The notes below the pieces were generated by a model. That model did not search any database. It worked only from the letters and a program-made list of their open reading frames with translations, and had not been told where the DNA came from. From Ciona savignyi (taxonomy: Eukaryota; Chordata; Ascidiacea; Phlebobranchia; Cionidae): DNA of 64,000 nt. Positions 54,001-56,956 of this stretch are shown in pieces. The stretch covers positions 1,642,507-1,706,506 of the forward strand of contig CH002614.1 in the NCBI GenBank assembly GCA_000149265.1, in the 5' to 3' direction. Each line of letters starts with the position of its first letter. The first letter of the stretch is position 1. Both the position numbers and the translations under genes were made by a program.

Positions 54001-55124
54001 CCATTAGCGACTTTGCTGGTATCCAACACTAATGGATGGAAGAAAATTAGTTCCATTTTAATCAACATACTGCAGCAACTTCAGTAACCCGACTGTGGGC
54101 ACGAGATAGACTAGCGAGGTTTATTACGCGTTTTCCGAACCCCGCGGTTAAAATATGATGACTTGTTTTTATTCCACATTTTTCAGGCCAATAAAAAGTC
54201 GGTTTTGTCGTTGGGCAGGGCAATTAAAGGACATTGCCTGAACCCAGTGGATTAATGGGTTCTACTAAATTGAAGCAACTTGCGAATCATACACAACATA
54301 CTACAATTGCTACTGTAAACCGACGATGGGCCTGAGGAAACCTGACGATTGCCCGTGTAGTAAATGTCTTGCGTTTTCCCATGGGGAGATAAAGCGGAGA
54401 TAAAGCATGAATATCTTTCACAACAACCAACCTTATTTTCGTTGGTAATAAAGCTGCGTTTTCGCAGTCTTTTCGTCATATCCGGCCGATTAAGGAAATA
54501 ATGTCGCAAGTGAGGATCGTGCAAGCATCGATATTCGTTGCTGATGTAAACATCACTCGGGTATGTTCGGTCAAAATCACAAGATGGCTGGAGTAGCTGG
54601 CGACAAAAAAGAAACCGTGTAAAAATAATTTTGTCGGAACGGTAGTGTGGCCGAATGGTTAAAACTTCCGATTAAAAAACGTTTTAACACACAGCAGTAT
54701 AGCTCTTGTAACCCAACGGTGGACGCTAGGTAATTAAACGATTGCAAGTTTACGGGAATAAAACATGAATATTCTGTTGTAATTTAACGATATAAAACTC
54801 TAAAGAAGATCGTGCAGTAAAGAACCACTAATAATGACAAAAGATGACCGGTCCTTTAAGCAGGCGCAAGTAGCAATACACGAAATCCTTACTGAGAATC
54901 AGAATATTGTAAACCGATACCTTTTCGCCTAATCTTGAAGTGTACAATTGCAGTCTGCTTCCTGGAATCATAGGAAGCTTTGCTCCAAGTGGAACTTCTT
55001 CGACGTTTGGTTTGCCAGACAGTGCGCTCTTAGCTGACAGGCAAGTCCGTTTTAACTTGGGCGCCATTTTGCCGCGAAATACCGTGGTGTCTCCTGCGTC
55101 TTTAGATTCGCCGTCCGCCTCCAT
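14190..55124 (-). CDS. FSIP2-like: FSIP2-like fibrous-sheath/anchoring protein, 31-exon model
   Basis: The ATG is at 55122-55124 and the TGA at 14190-14192. Thirty-one exons chain with compatible phases and GT/AG borders to 4656 nt (1551 residues). The N-terminal head (KLPMIPGS, LGEK, LLQPSCDFD, SLHDPHL-like CLHDPHLRHYF, SLNEYNLYRQYL) fits my recollection of the start of vertebrate FSIP2, a fibrous-sheath protein of the sperm tail that binds AKAP4. Then follow charged coiled coils, Ser-rich linkers and at least fifteen amphipathic helices of AKAP type. It is much shorter than human FSIP2 (nearly 7000 residues). The likely role is a flagellar scaffold that docks PKA or other RIIa-fold proteins; that role is inference. 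The joint across the 20-kb intron rests only on phase and shared helix style, so two adjacent related genes remain possible. No clear poly(A) signal was seen close to the stop, so 3' exons may be missing. Confidence 0.65.
15641..15750 (+). repeat. tRNA-like SINE (family S)
   Basis: It has 'tgtggccaagtggttagcgcggccg', 'tttacaaaaaaacggtcc', 'gtgacgatc' and 'gggtttagaacc'. It lies in the intron between exons 29 and 28 of the FSIP2-like gene. Confidence 0.7.
17182..17280 (-). repeat. tRNA-like SINE (family S), reverse copy
   Basis: It reads 'accgagtttcgaatccgtgatggactcgtcactaggacc', then 'gtcggtatacgtatc', and ends near 'tcggccaaaacgac'. It lies between exons 26 and 25 of the FSIP2-like gene. 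Confidence 0.7.
19888..20120 (+). repeat. Two tandem tRNA-like SINE copies (family S)
   Basis: Copies at 19888-20000 and 20008-20120 are head-to-tail and nearly identical. Both have 'gtctgcctaaatgg' or 'gtctgcctgaatgg' in place of the usual tggccgaatgg, so they share a subfamily mutation. Both end in 'gggttcgaaacttggct' plus an A-rich tail. The second copy ends 8 nt before the start (low-coordinate edge) of FSIP2-like exon 22, so the SINE follows the donor directly in the transcribed strand. Confidence 0.85.
21590..21722 (+). repeat. Composite repeat family C copy
   Basis: It starts with 'gataggataggatat'. It then has a 'gcaagggtggtttcaca...aatcgtc' core and ends 'attacagtgtg'. The same order of blocks occurs near 16484-16640, 46260-46355, 48520-48625, 48915-49070 and 53095-53260. 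Confidence 0.6.
22955..23342. repeat. Higher-order minisatellite: 41-bp units in 163-bp supercycles
   Basis: About nine and a half units begin 'attatgggcatcactgaaag'. Four unit variants (41+41+40+41 bp) repeat in fixed order. The supercycle starts at 22955, 23118 and 23281, exactly 163 bp apart, and copies are nearly identical. It lies in the intron directly upstream of FSIP2-like exon 18, 20 nt before its acceptor side. Confidence 0.95.
24087..24229. repeat. 21-bp minisatellite at the 3' end of the 20-kb intron
   Basis: About seven imperfect units are of the form 'aacattccgtccccaccttta', varying by a few bases. It lies 58 nt upstream of the acceptor of FSIP2-like exon 16. Translation of the plus strand gives a meaningless repeated peptide. 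Confidence 0.9.
24258..24366 (-). repeat. tRNA-like SINE (family S), reverse copy
   Basis: It reads 'ttaccgggctaagttttgaacccataatggtctcg', then 'gtatcggccacgttaac', then 'tagccaca'. It is the canonical reversed order of tail, B-box side and A-box side. Confidence 0.75.
25002..25883 (-). CDS. Intronless 7TM receptor, family member 1
   Basis: A single-exon protein of 293 residues with seven hydrophobic segments (about residues 15-38, 46-67, 82-104, 127-149, 168-193, 215-236, 240-264). N-glycosylation sites at the start (NGS, NDIT) suggest an outside N-terminus. Cys79 before TM3 and Cys156 in the second outer loop could form the usual GPCR disulfide. Family motifs are CSVNHLC before TM2, FTLFWFRQRRLYVDPLL after TM3, SIRRRLA before TM6 and SFVNWRERLFPW after TM7. 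There is no DRY, no NPxxY and no other class signature I know. It is very close to member 2, so a recent tandem duplicate. A chemosensory receptor is a plausible guess from the clustered, intronless and divergent pattern; ligand and coupling are unknown. Confidence 0.85.
   Translation of the reverse strand: MILNGSTVSNDITVSTFGLAIFFIILSLYLFLALLVYELKNKKPCSVNHLCLATSVAVLMNCILALCEDIFGRSSSIWCKVMHYINVTVYSFGQTFVFTLFWFRQRRLYVDPLLAASQSKLMQRCSSATIIVFFPCMFAVYVFYMHVNMEHGKRGCAPSSTYNITRPITLFVAASMFSVISLLHLILAILVIYPFHGLESMSEIVKSIRRRLAIGLGITFIVSVSLVVELLLAFSRDSYVLSTFVTSSHSIAIFLSLIVSFVNWRERLFPWNSCVNPSSATRHPLPDIAITHL
26266..26378 (+). repeat. tRNA-like SINE (family S)
   Basis: It reads 'gtcgtttagccgaatggttaaagcgaccgatgcacatat', an A run, 'cggtttcagtaacgag' and 'ggatcgaaacc'. 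It lies just upstream of 7TM member 1. Confidence 0.7.
27589..28503 (-). CDS. Intronless 7TM receptor, family member 2
   Basis: A single-exon protein of 304 residues, the closest paralogue of member 1. They share a long block from SLYLFLALLVYELKNKKPCS through the first outer loop, plus FWFRQRRLYVDPLL and FVNWRERL. N-terminal NES is a likely glycosylation site. Cys82 before TM3 is kept, but the second outer loop (about residues 150-172) has no Cys, unlike the five other members, so the standard disulfide would be missing. The frame is otherwise intact with no stop or shift. Homology with member 1 continues upstream of the ATG. Confidence 0.85.
   Translation of the reverse strand: MAILNESTLYENSRLLPAAYAFSTFLIMSSLYLFLALLVYELKNKKPCSVNHLCFATSVAVLIICILALCEVSFTGWPSTWCKLVRYTNVTAYYTGQTFVFTLFWFRQRRLYVDPLLTGPKSKFMRCCSSATIIIFFPCMLSTYVFYIYVITTHAVYGSPFKVSKKLAPFLTKYIVAASSLILNSALQLCLACLVIYPLFHGLEAMSEIVKSIRRRLAFGLGITFIVSALLAIWLFRSAFYAGPVLTIIVTSTHSVVNMIALIVSFVNWRERLCPWRHSFRNDDRRSISSTLPDTTAVVQVNQV
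29721..29945 (+). repeat. Tandem pair of tRNA-like SINE copies (family S)
   Basis: The first copy (29721-29860) is complete: cggtacggtc, a tggccaaatgg A box, 'gtgacgagcccatcatg', 'gttcgaaacttgg' and a long A-rich tail. The second starts 'tcggtacggtcagtacggttgtgtggccgaatgg' and is truncated at 'aaaaacggcc'. Confidence 0.85.
30471..30712. mobile_element. MITE family A, larger diverged copy
   Basis: The left end has 'gtgaaactgatcacagaaatttt'. The right end has 'ttatttcagagcagtttcccttt' and 'cttccctcctttcc'. The interior has 'aacccacaaccatatcattaaccctaacgccc'. Confidence 0.5.
32447..33313 (-). CDS. Intronless 7TM receptor, family member 3
   Basis: A single-exon protein of 288 residues that opens MNQTIFKDNSSDTG with two N-glycosylation sites. 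It has seven hydrophobic segments. Conserved positions are Cys86 (GWC before TM3), LLWFRQNAFYTNPLL after TM3, Cys163 in the second outer loop, IYPL at the end of TM5 and FRNWQERLLPW after TM7. It diverges more than members 1 and 2 do from each other, particularly in ICL1 (KKRQHLSVNQLYY in place of KKxCSVNHLC). The frame is intact and no intron is needed. Confidence 0.85.
   Translation of the reverse strand: MNQTIFKDNSSDTGDFTSVRLRGAIETTLLTIITLYFIFAHIYFEFKKRQHLSVNQLYYVTFLTSLFCCIISYFELSFGPHSPGWCQIKNYLHSTFIFFGIVCIFILLWFRQNAFYTNPLLKHYTCVGMRFMSLIMIGIICAFLICFSVYFCLIKVKQHPIGCIILNDKERNRRYYAMSSVIYVYISLHTSLLFLMIYPLIKTKSIDAKSDLKSAVYRMVICSAVCTIPNVVVAFTVLLNSKTTYVYFTSLGIEVNLICALAIIFSFRNWQERLLPWYYILDCSRRTP
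33314..34692. other. Spacer between 7TM members 3 and 4
   Basis: No gene seen. The only structure noted is the MITE copy at 34386-34576. Confidence 0.6.
34386..34576. mobile_element. MITE family A copy
   Basis: The left end is 'gggaaagagagaagggtggaaggcgggaaactgctaactaaaact'. The right end is 'ttattttagagtgcagtttccctcgcttccctcc', its imperfect inverted repeat. The interior has 'aaccctgccc' and 'aaccctttaaaatta'. Confidence 0.7.
34693..35625 (-). CDS. Intronless 7TM receptor, family member 4
   Basis: The open frame reaches 35799, but I start at the ATG at 35623-35625 (MTTVQTNVTS). This gives 310 residues and an N-terminus of the same length and glycosylated style as the paralogues; the extra 58 residues upstream have no counterpart in them. 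Motifs are CSVNHLC before TM2, TWC (Cys85) before TM3, LLWFRQHSFYTDPQL after TM3, Cys162 in outer loop 2 and FANWTERFFPW after TM7. The cytoplasmic tail is about 30 residues. The frame is intact. Confidence 0.85.
   Translation of the reverse strand: MTTVQTNVTSALSDQQKRIVVSNSIIAVLMAVAIYSLVAQLVFQLKKKQPCSVNHLCLVMACLAFLSCVFTLIETHLGQTSPTWCKIQNYLHMTIYFSGQVCVLSLLWFRQHSFYTDPQLKQYRHKCLRILSTGMLLFICPPQMGFYVYFLTLDVRNTPMGCFVYGPAELRTSFNVSIALMSFVIFAQVSLLALFIKPLSSMTSFSSPRSTSNQLVAAMSRLVVCTAVCVFYSTISTILFIYSANYIRIIPWSTVATSYIIVCSLALVFSFANWTERFFPWKIKYEPQFDTTFSGNAVTASRLEEAPVTP
36652..36758. mobile_element. Short MITE with perfect inverted ends and TA flanks
   Basis: TA is followed by CCGTATTTTACG at the left end, and CGTAAAATACGG is followed by TA at the right end: 12-bp perfect inverted repeats with a TA duplication, as in Tc1/mariner-type MITEs. 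The length is about 107 bp. The interior has two copies of 'aaatcctttcgtt'. There is no coding capacity. Confidence 0.85.
37292..37396 (-). repeat. tRNA-like SINE (family S), reverse copy
   Basis: It reads 'ggcccaagttttgaacccataatgtggtcatcac', then 'gcgccaaccattcggccacatgg'. B-box and A-box sides appear in reverse order. Confidence 0.75.
38965..39245. repeat. Degenerate direct duplication
   Basis: The blocks 'gctggtacaatta...tgctaataaggct...agctg' near 38970 and 'gatggtgcaatttta...ttgctaataaggctttagctg' near 39160 share order and spacing. Between them, 'ttacctacagtt', 'acacagt' and 'acttccg' also recur. The identity is old and low. Confidence 0.6.
39981..40895 (-). CDS. Intronless 7TM receptor, family member 5
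   Basis: A single-exon protein of 304 residues that opens MNGTDVVAVNQT with two N-glycosylation sites. Cys89 (IWC) precedes TM3 and Cys166 lies in outer loop 2. Motifs are GCTINLLCLVTS before TM2, LLWVRQRSFYTDPLLKHYSS after TM3, IYPLTKRQRHEGDD in the third inner loop and FANWRERIAPW after TM7. The third inner loop carries KRRLVLCT at its end. The frame is intact. The gene is less A/T-rich than the surrounding spacer. Confidence 0.85.
   Translation of the reverse strand: MNGTDVVAVNQTVLNSRLYEQQRKINYALTAVWSVIAVYFTVAQIVFEYKRKQGCTINLLCLVTSVLAFSISLLTYFDISLGQYSDIWCEVHHYLLITFYFAGQLCILTLLWVRQRSFYTDPLLKHYSSRVLRWFSAAMIGMICAPLLVFFLYVMSRGTSVHHTGCIVAEGDEGNVPAIIMIAIYIALQLSLLGLVIYPLTKRQRHEGDDLLLTKRRLVLCTVICIASTITSSVLMGTLLATRCHFVSWSLILNVDLLICSIALMLSFANWRERIAPWFGIEPHYSLQNSDHSIELSTRPSHAE
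41228..41336 (-). repeat. tRNA-like SINE (family S), reverse copy
   Basis: It reads 'taacgggctcagtttcgaacctataatgggctcgatgctaagatcg', then 'ttggctacacgtccgtac'. It contributes the first residues of a spurious plus-strand frame at 41322-41726. Confidence 0.75.
42041..43036 (-). CDS. Intronless 7TM receptor, family member 6
   Basis: A single-exon protein of 331 residues, the longest of the six. N-terminal NTT is a likely glycosylation site. Cys93 (GWC) precedes TM3 and Cys171 lies in outer loop 2. LLWMRQRSFYSDPLL follows TM3 and FANWRERLLPF follows TM7, with Phe replacing the usual final Trp. The third inner loop is expanded by about 15 residues and holds a Cys cluster (NRSCFCPFRLLHCSNE) absent from the others. 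The tail is acidic. It is clearly G/C-richer than its neighbours, which makes long shadow frames on both strands. Confidence 0.85.
   Translation of the reverse strand: MPMTAIPTFLNTTRVILPSVGLQGELLGNTITAFLTLISGYLLLALAIFEYKQTRCARSWTNRLCLLSAMVSLLSCLSEQLELRFGKVSDGWCEAYTHLISAFYCIGSLSAYTLLWMRQRSFYSDPLLRNYSSKTLRFISASIIVGIFAALISTVFAFTMNYSLHSTNSGCILSLETTDSSTVVIPVIVMATSYVAFQISLLMLVVYPLAKSAGLENRSCFCPFRLLHCSNEVVYMIRRMALCTAVCVTSALLSSTIAALSVLLAPDSYWSLVVHADLVINTIAIICSFANWRERLLPFKCCISEPVQNQERAESSGEIILDSVNCVDPIT
43037..44098. other. Spacer upstream of 7TM member 6
   Basis: No gene seen apart from the 10-bp minisatellite at 43961-44020. Confidence 0.6.
43961..44020. repeat. 10-bp tandem repeat at the 5' end of the 20-kb intron
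   Basis: Six consecutive units are of the form 'agaatatact' (agaatacact, agaatgtact, agaatatact, agattatact, aaaaaatact, agagtatact), then 'aaatatccta'. It begins about 78 nt past the exon 15 donor in the transcribed direction. Confidence 0.9.
44099..50777 (-). CDS. FSIP2-like: FSIP2-like exons 8-15: middle region, first anchoring helices
   Basis: The exons are 50632-50777, 49797-50059, 49272-49402, 48795-48912, 46751-46863, 45927-46165, 45356-45564 and 44099-44210 (the last could begin at 44234 with the same phase). Exit phases are 1,0,2,0,2,1,0,1. Exon 8 is needed to bridge phase 2 to phase 1 between exons 7 and 9 and is open throughout, but contains a tRNA B-box-like motif. Amphipathic helices include ISEQARTICDDAL, IVEQAIGLCKDVL, IKVLASKVVNQVF, VAHLAGSVVNEII, ISWLAKEMIKDVV, LSILALRVVRSAL and ISKLALNIVSSVL. 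Exon 13 has a Ser-rich linker, and exon 11 has a basic, Arg-rich run (QQRRRPTTPKHRVRFG). Several exons are too short to stand out as open frames. Confidence 0.65.
44772..44892 (-). repeat. tRNA-like SINE (family S), reverse copy
   Basis: It has the reversed body with 'caagccatgttaggctcgtcgtta', 'ggtatatggtggcgttaaccattcggcgacgcgac'. It lies between FSIP2-like exons 15 and 14. Confidence 0.7.
45072..45188 (+). repeat. tRNA-like SINE (family S), near-consensus copy
   Basis: It reads 'gtacggtcgtgtggccgaatggttaatgcgac' and 'cgggttcgaaacttggctcgg' plus an A tail. Both Pol III box sites are intact. A second forward copy, more diverged, is at 45691-45804. Confidence 0.85.
46924..47034 (-). repeat. 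tRNA-like SINE (family S), reverse copy
   Basis: It reads 'cagacaaagtttcgaagctatgatgggttaatcac' and 'gcgtaaaccattcggcgacacaacc'. Another reverse copy is at about 46480-46580. Confidence 0.7.
47281..47460. mobile_element. MITE family A copy, opposite orientation
   Basis: The left end is 'gggggaaacagttgaaagaagtaaggagggaaactg'. The right end is 'atttcagtttcccttctccctcc'. The interior carries the purine-strand version of the CTAAC-type run (gttagcgttaagcgttag). Confidence 0.65.
47839..47938. repeat. Degenerate 19-bp tandem repeat with GGCAA anchor
   Basis: GGCAA (once GGCAG) recurs at exactly 19-bp steps from 47839 to 47934, six times, while the remaining 14 bases of each unit vary widely. It lies in the FSIP2-like intron between exons 12 and 11. 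Confidence 0.8.
48660..48775 (-). repeat. tRNA-like SINE (family S), reverse copy
   Basis: It reads 'actggaccaagtttctaacccataatgagtccgcc', 'ggtttatgtatcg' and 'ttaaccatttcgccacaagaacg'. It lies just downstream of exon 11 in the transcribed direction. Confidence 0.75.
48915..49180 (-). repeat. Composite repeat: family C joined to family B
   Basis: A family C core ('gataggatattca', 'gtgcctaccgttgggttattg', 'attacatta') runs straight into reversed family B ('cttcagttttagtagaaccta', 'aatccacc'). The same joint occurs near 20820-20925, so this is one composite element and not a chance neighbour pair. Confidence 0.6.
50098..50225 (-). repeat. tRNA-like SINE (family S), reverse copy
   Basis: It reads 'ttgtaccgggctgaggttagaaaccatgatcg', 'ggtggcattaaaccacat' and 'gattcggccacatgatcg'. 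It lies between FSIP2-like exons 9 and 8. Confidence 0.7.
50340..50530 (+). repeat. SINE family B, fullest copy (tRNA-derived head)
   Basis: The head is 'ggccgaatagcttgtgaattgtgccgcctttaacccgaaaggttgcaagatcgaaac', a tRNA-like layout with a B-box-like end. The body holds 'cacttagcaca', 'gaacccagtggattaatggg', 'ttctactaaaac' and 'aatcatacacaacacact'. Other copies are at 51640-51870 and 54225-54345. Confidence 0.65.
50982..55124 (-). CDS. FSIP2-like: FSIP2-like exons 1-7: conserved head and coiled coils
   Basis: The exons are 54921-55124, 54432-54596, 53613-53765, 52670-52900, 52095-52201, 51397-51548 and 50982-51126. Exit phases are 0,0,0,0,2,1,2, each matched by the next acceptor. Exons 1-3 hold the FSIP2-type head (about residues 1-174). 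Exons 4-7 are dense in Arg, Lys and Glu with heptad-like spacing (EEMQQRIKEELRRES, KMSELSKLMQEEQEE, FLEKERRAREESKRRIEE), so a long coiled coil is expected at about residues 175-385. The start was chosen because it is the first ATG of the open frame, just after stops, and precedes the conserved GAKLPMIPGS segment. Introns contain family S, B and composite repeats. Confidence 0.8.
52230..52330 (+). repeat. tRNA-like SINE (family S)
   Basis: It reads 'gatgtggtcaaatggttaacgcggccgatatttatac', 'aaacggtattacggatgagctcg' and 'gagttcgaag', then a short A-rich tail. It sits about 30 nt upstream of the exon 5 acceptor. Confidence 0.75.
53095..53260 (+). repeat. Composite repeat family C, fullest core
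   Basis: It reads 'ggctatataggataggatatt', 'aaacgcaagggttgttatcacacgg', 'caatcgtccgattacctcacgcg', 'caccgtggggctaccgagc' and 'attgcagtgtg'. It sits between FSIP2-like exons 4 and 3. Confidence 0.65.
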
Positions 55125-56536
55125 TTTGATTTTTTAAACGAAGCAAAACGAACGGCTTCAGATAAATTTTACATTCGGCCTACGCACAGCCTTTCCGTAG
55201 TTAAGCCGTCACTAAGGTATATTGTATATTTAGTGTTATATGACGTCACATAAACAATTGTGACCCTAAGTCGAAATATAACTGGATTTTGAATAGAATT
55301 CAACGGAAATCAAATTATTTTACATCGCTAAAATCCCATTTTTAGATATTCATATATATGATAGTTGCTATTTCTTTAGCTTAAACAAAAAGCTTTTAAG
55401 TTTTCTGTTATAATTTCAGGTGTTGTTTTTACAAAATACTAAAACCAGTGTACCATTTGGTAATGACCAATATTTCTCTCAGCTACTTTTTAAAGACTGT
55501 CCAGTTAATACTACTATTTTGGGCATTTCAAGAGTAACGATTTTAATTTAAACATTTTTCTGGAAATTTAATTTATACATTTTTTTAAATTTAGGTTTGT
55601 CGGCCATCCCGGACTATACCCACTCTAAATAATTGTAGATTATAGACGGGTTTTAACTACTGGTTTTTTTTTCAGTTTCTATTTTTATATGGGTCATTTT
55701 GTGTGTTTTCATAATAACACAAAAATGAACTGAACCTATTTGTTTCGGCCAACCAAATTCTTTCTAGAGACATAATAACCACTGCTTCGTAGGTTTAGCG
55801 GCGTATATTTTAAGTCCTTTAGGTGGTCGCACGGTACAGGAACCAATAGTCGATGAAATACATCAAACGGGCATAAGAATATTTTCGGCGTGAGAGAAAA
55901 AAACAAACACAAAAAAACTTTTGACAGTCCGAAGTGACAACCTGCTCGGGAAAATAACGATCGCGCAAAAACATACTTAGTAAAATAAACAAAAAGGTGG
56001 TTTCTTAGAAAAAATATCTAAATGACACAGATTGACTTTGTGTCGCCGCTTCAACGCGGGCGAATAGGCATGAAGTACGGTGAAAATAAGCAAAAAGGCT
56101 TTGGTTTGCGAAGGTCTTGTTGCGCGACACCCGAGGGATTAAAGCTTGCAAGGTTTTTGTCCAAGCGGCTGATTCTTCGGCGACACCTCCTACCGTCGGG
56201 TCCACTCTATTGCACAAAACTTAAACCCATCATGCGTTGGGAAACTAAGGTTTCAGGAGGGCACATGCAAAGAAGGGTTCACTCTGGTCGTTTAACTCCG
56301 GTTGGTTGGACCCGAGGCCAATAGAACTGGTGTTATGTACACGTACATTGCTGTGTGTGCGTATGTGTGTAAAATCAAGTTAAAAAGGCGGCCCAGTGAG
56401 TTGAATCGCGCGGCCGCCATGAGCTGCTGCTGCTGCTGGAAAGGCCTAAATTGGTGGTCGGCGAGTCAGGGGGCCGAACCGACAAGTGGATGATGCTCTT
56501 GCATAGGGACTGCTGAACGACGGAAGCGCTTCTAAC

Positions 56537-56585
56537 GGTCACGTGACTTCATGCGTCGTACGCTTCAGTGCGTCGGGTCACGTGA
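56537..56585. promoter_or_regulatory. Two GGTCACGTGA E-box sites, 39 bp apart
   Basis: GGTCACGTGA is at 56537-56546 and again at 56576-56585, in the same orientation. Between them lies a 'gcgtcgtacgcttcagtgcgtc' stretch that is itself partly palindromic. CACGTG with GTC/GAC flanks is the class of site bound by USF and MITF/TFE bHLH-zip factors. It lies about 1.4 kb upstream of the FSIP2-like ATG and just past the KDM6 3' end. Confidence 0.5.
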
Positions 56586-56896
56586 GGTCAGGTTTTGGAG
56601 CGTTTTGCCTGCGACGAGAAGGAAGCGTTTAAATAGGTTTTTTAGAGCTTTGTGTATACCGGATTTAATAAAATTTCAACAAATATAAATGCTTTTGTGG
56701 TTAACATATAAAAATAAACATCACAAACGAGTTAAAGGAATAGCCTTAAATTTTTAACACAAAATTTGTTGAAATTATTAACAAAATAAGTGAAACAAAG
56801 AGAATCGAGTTGGAAACCATCTCATTAAGTTGAAACAAAATGGAGGTTAAGTAACTGGTGCAAATGTGGAAGAGGTGTCTTACATTTTGTATTTGT

Positions 56897-56902
56897 TTTA
56901 TT
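56897..56902 (-). terminator. AATAAA poly(A) signal for the KDM6 gene
   Basis: The minus strand reads AATAAA about 55 nt past the TGA/TAA-type stop at 56957. This supports ending the gene there. Confidence 0.6.
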
Positions 56903-56956
56903 TTTGTATATTACATGTGTACAACTACCGAAATGCAACATCTTTTTAAGCAAAAA

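Larger units (their letters stand above)
55125..56956. other. Spacer between the KDM6 3' end and the FSIP2-like start
   Basis: About 1.8 kb. The part near 55200-55900 is A/T-rich and shows nothing. The part at 56000-56600 is G/C-richer, with short open frames on both strands that I cannot link to any gene, a (CTG)n-like run near 56424, and the paired GGTCACGTGA sites. The FSIP2-like promoter must lie in this spacer if exon 1 is correct. Confidence 0.6.

Noticed and set aside
11659-54680. tRNA genes at the GTGGCCGAATGG...GGTTCGAAAC sites
   Set aside because: No complete cloverleaf: acceptor stems do not pair and the anticodon arm is replaced by an A-rich run. They are SINEs.
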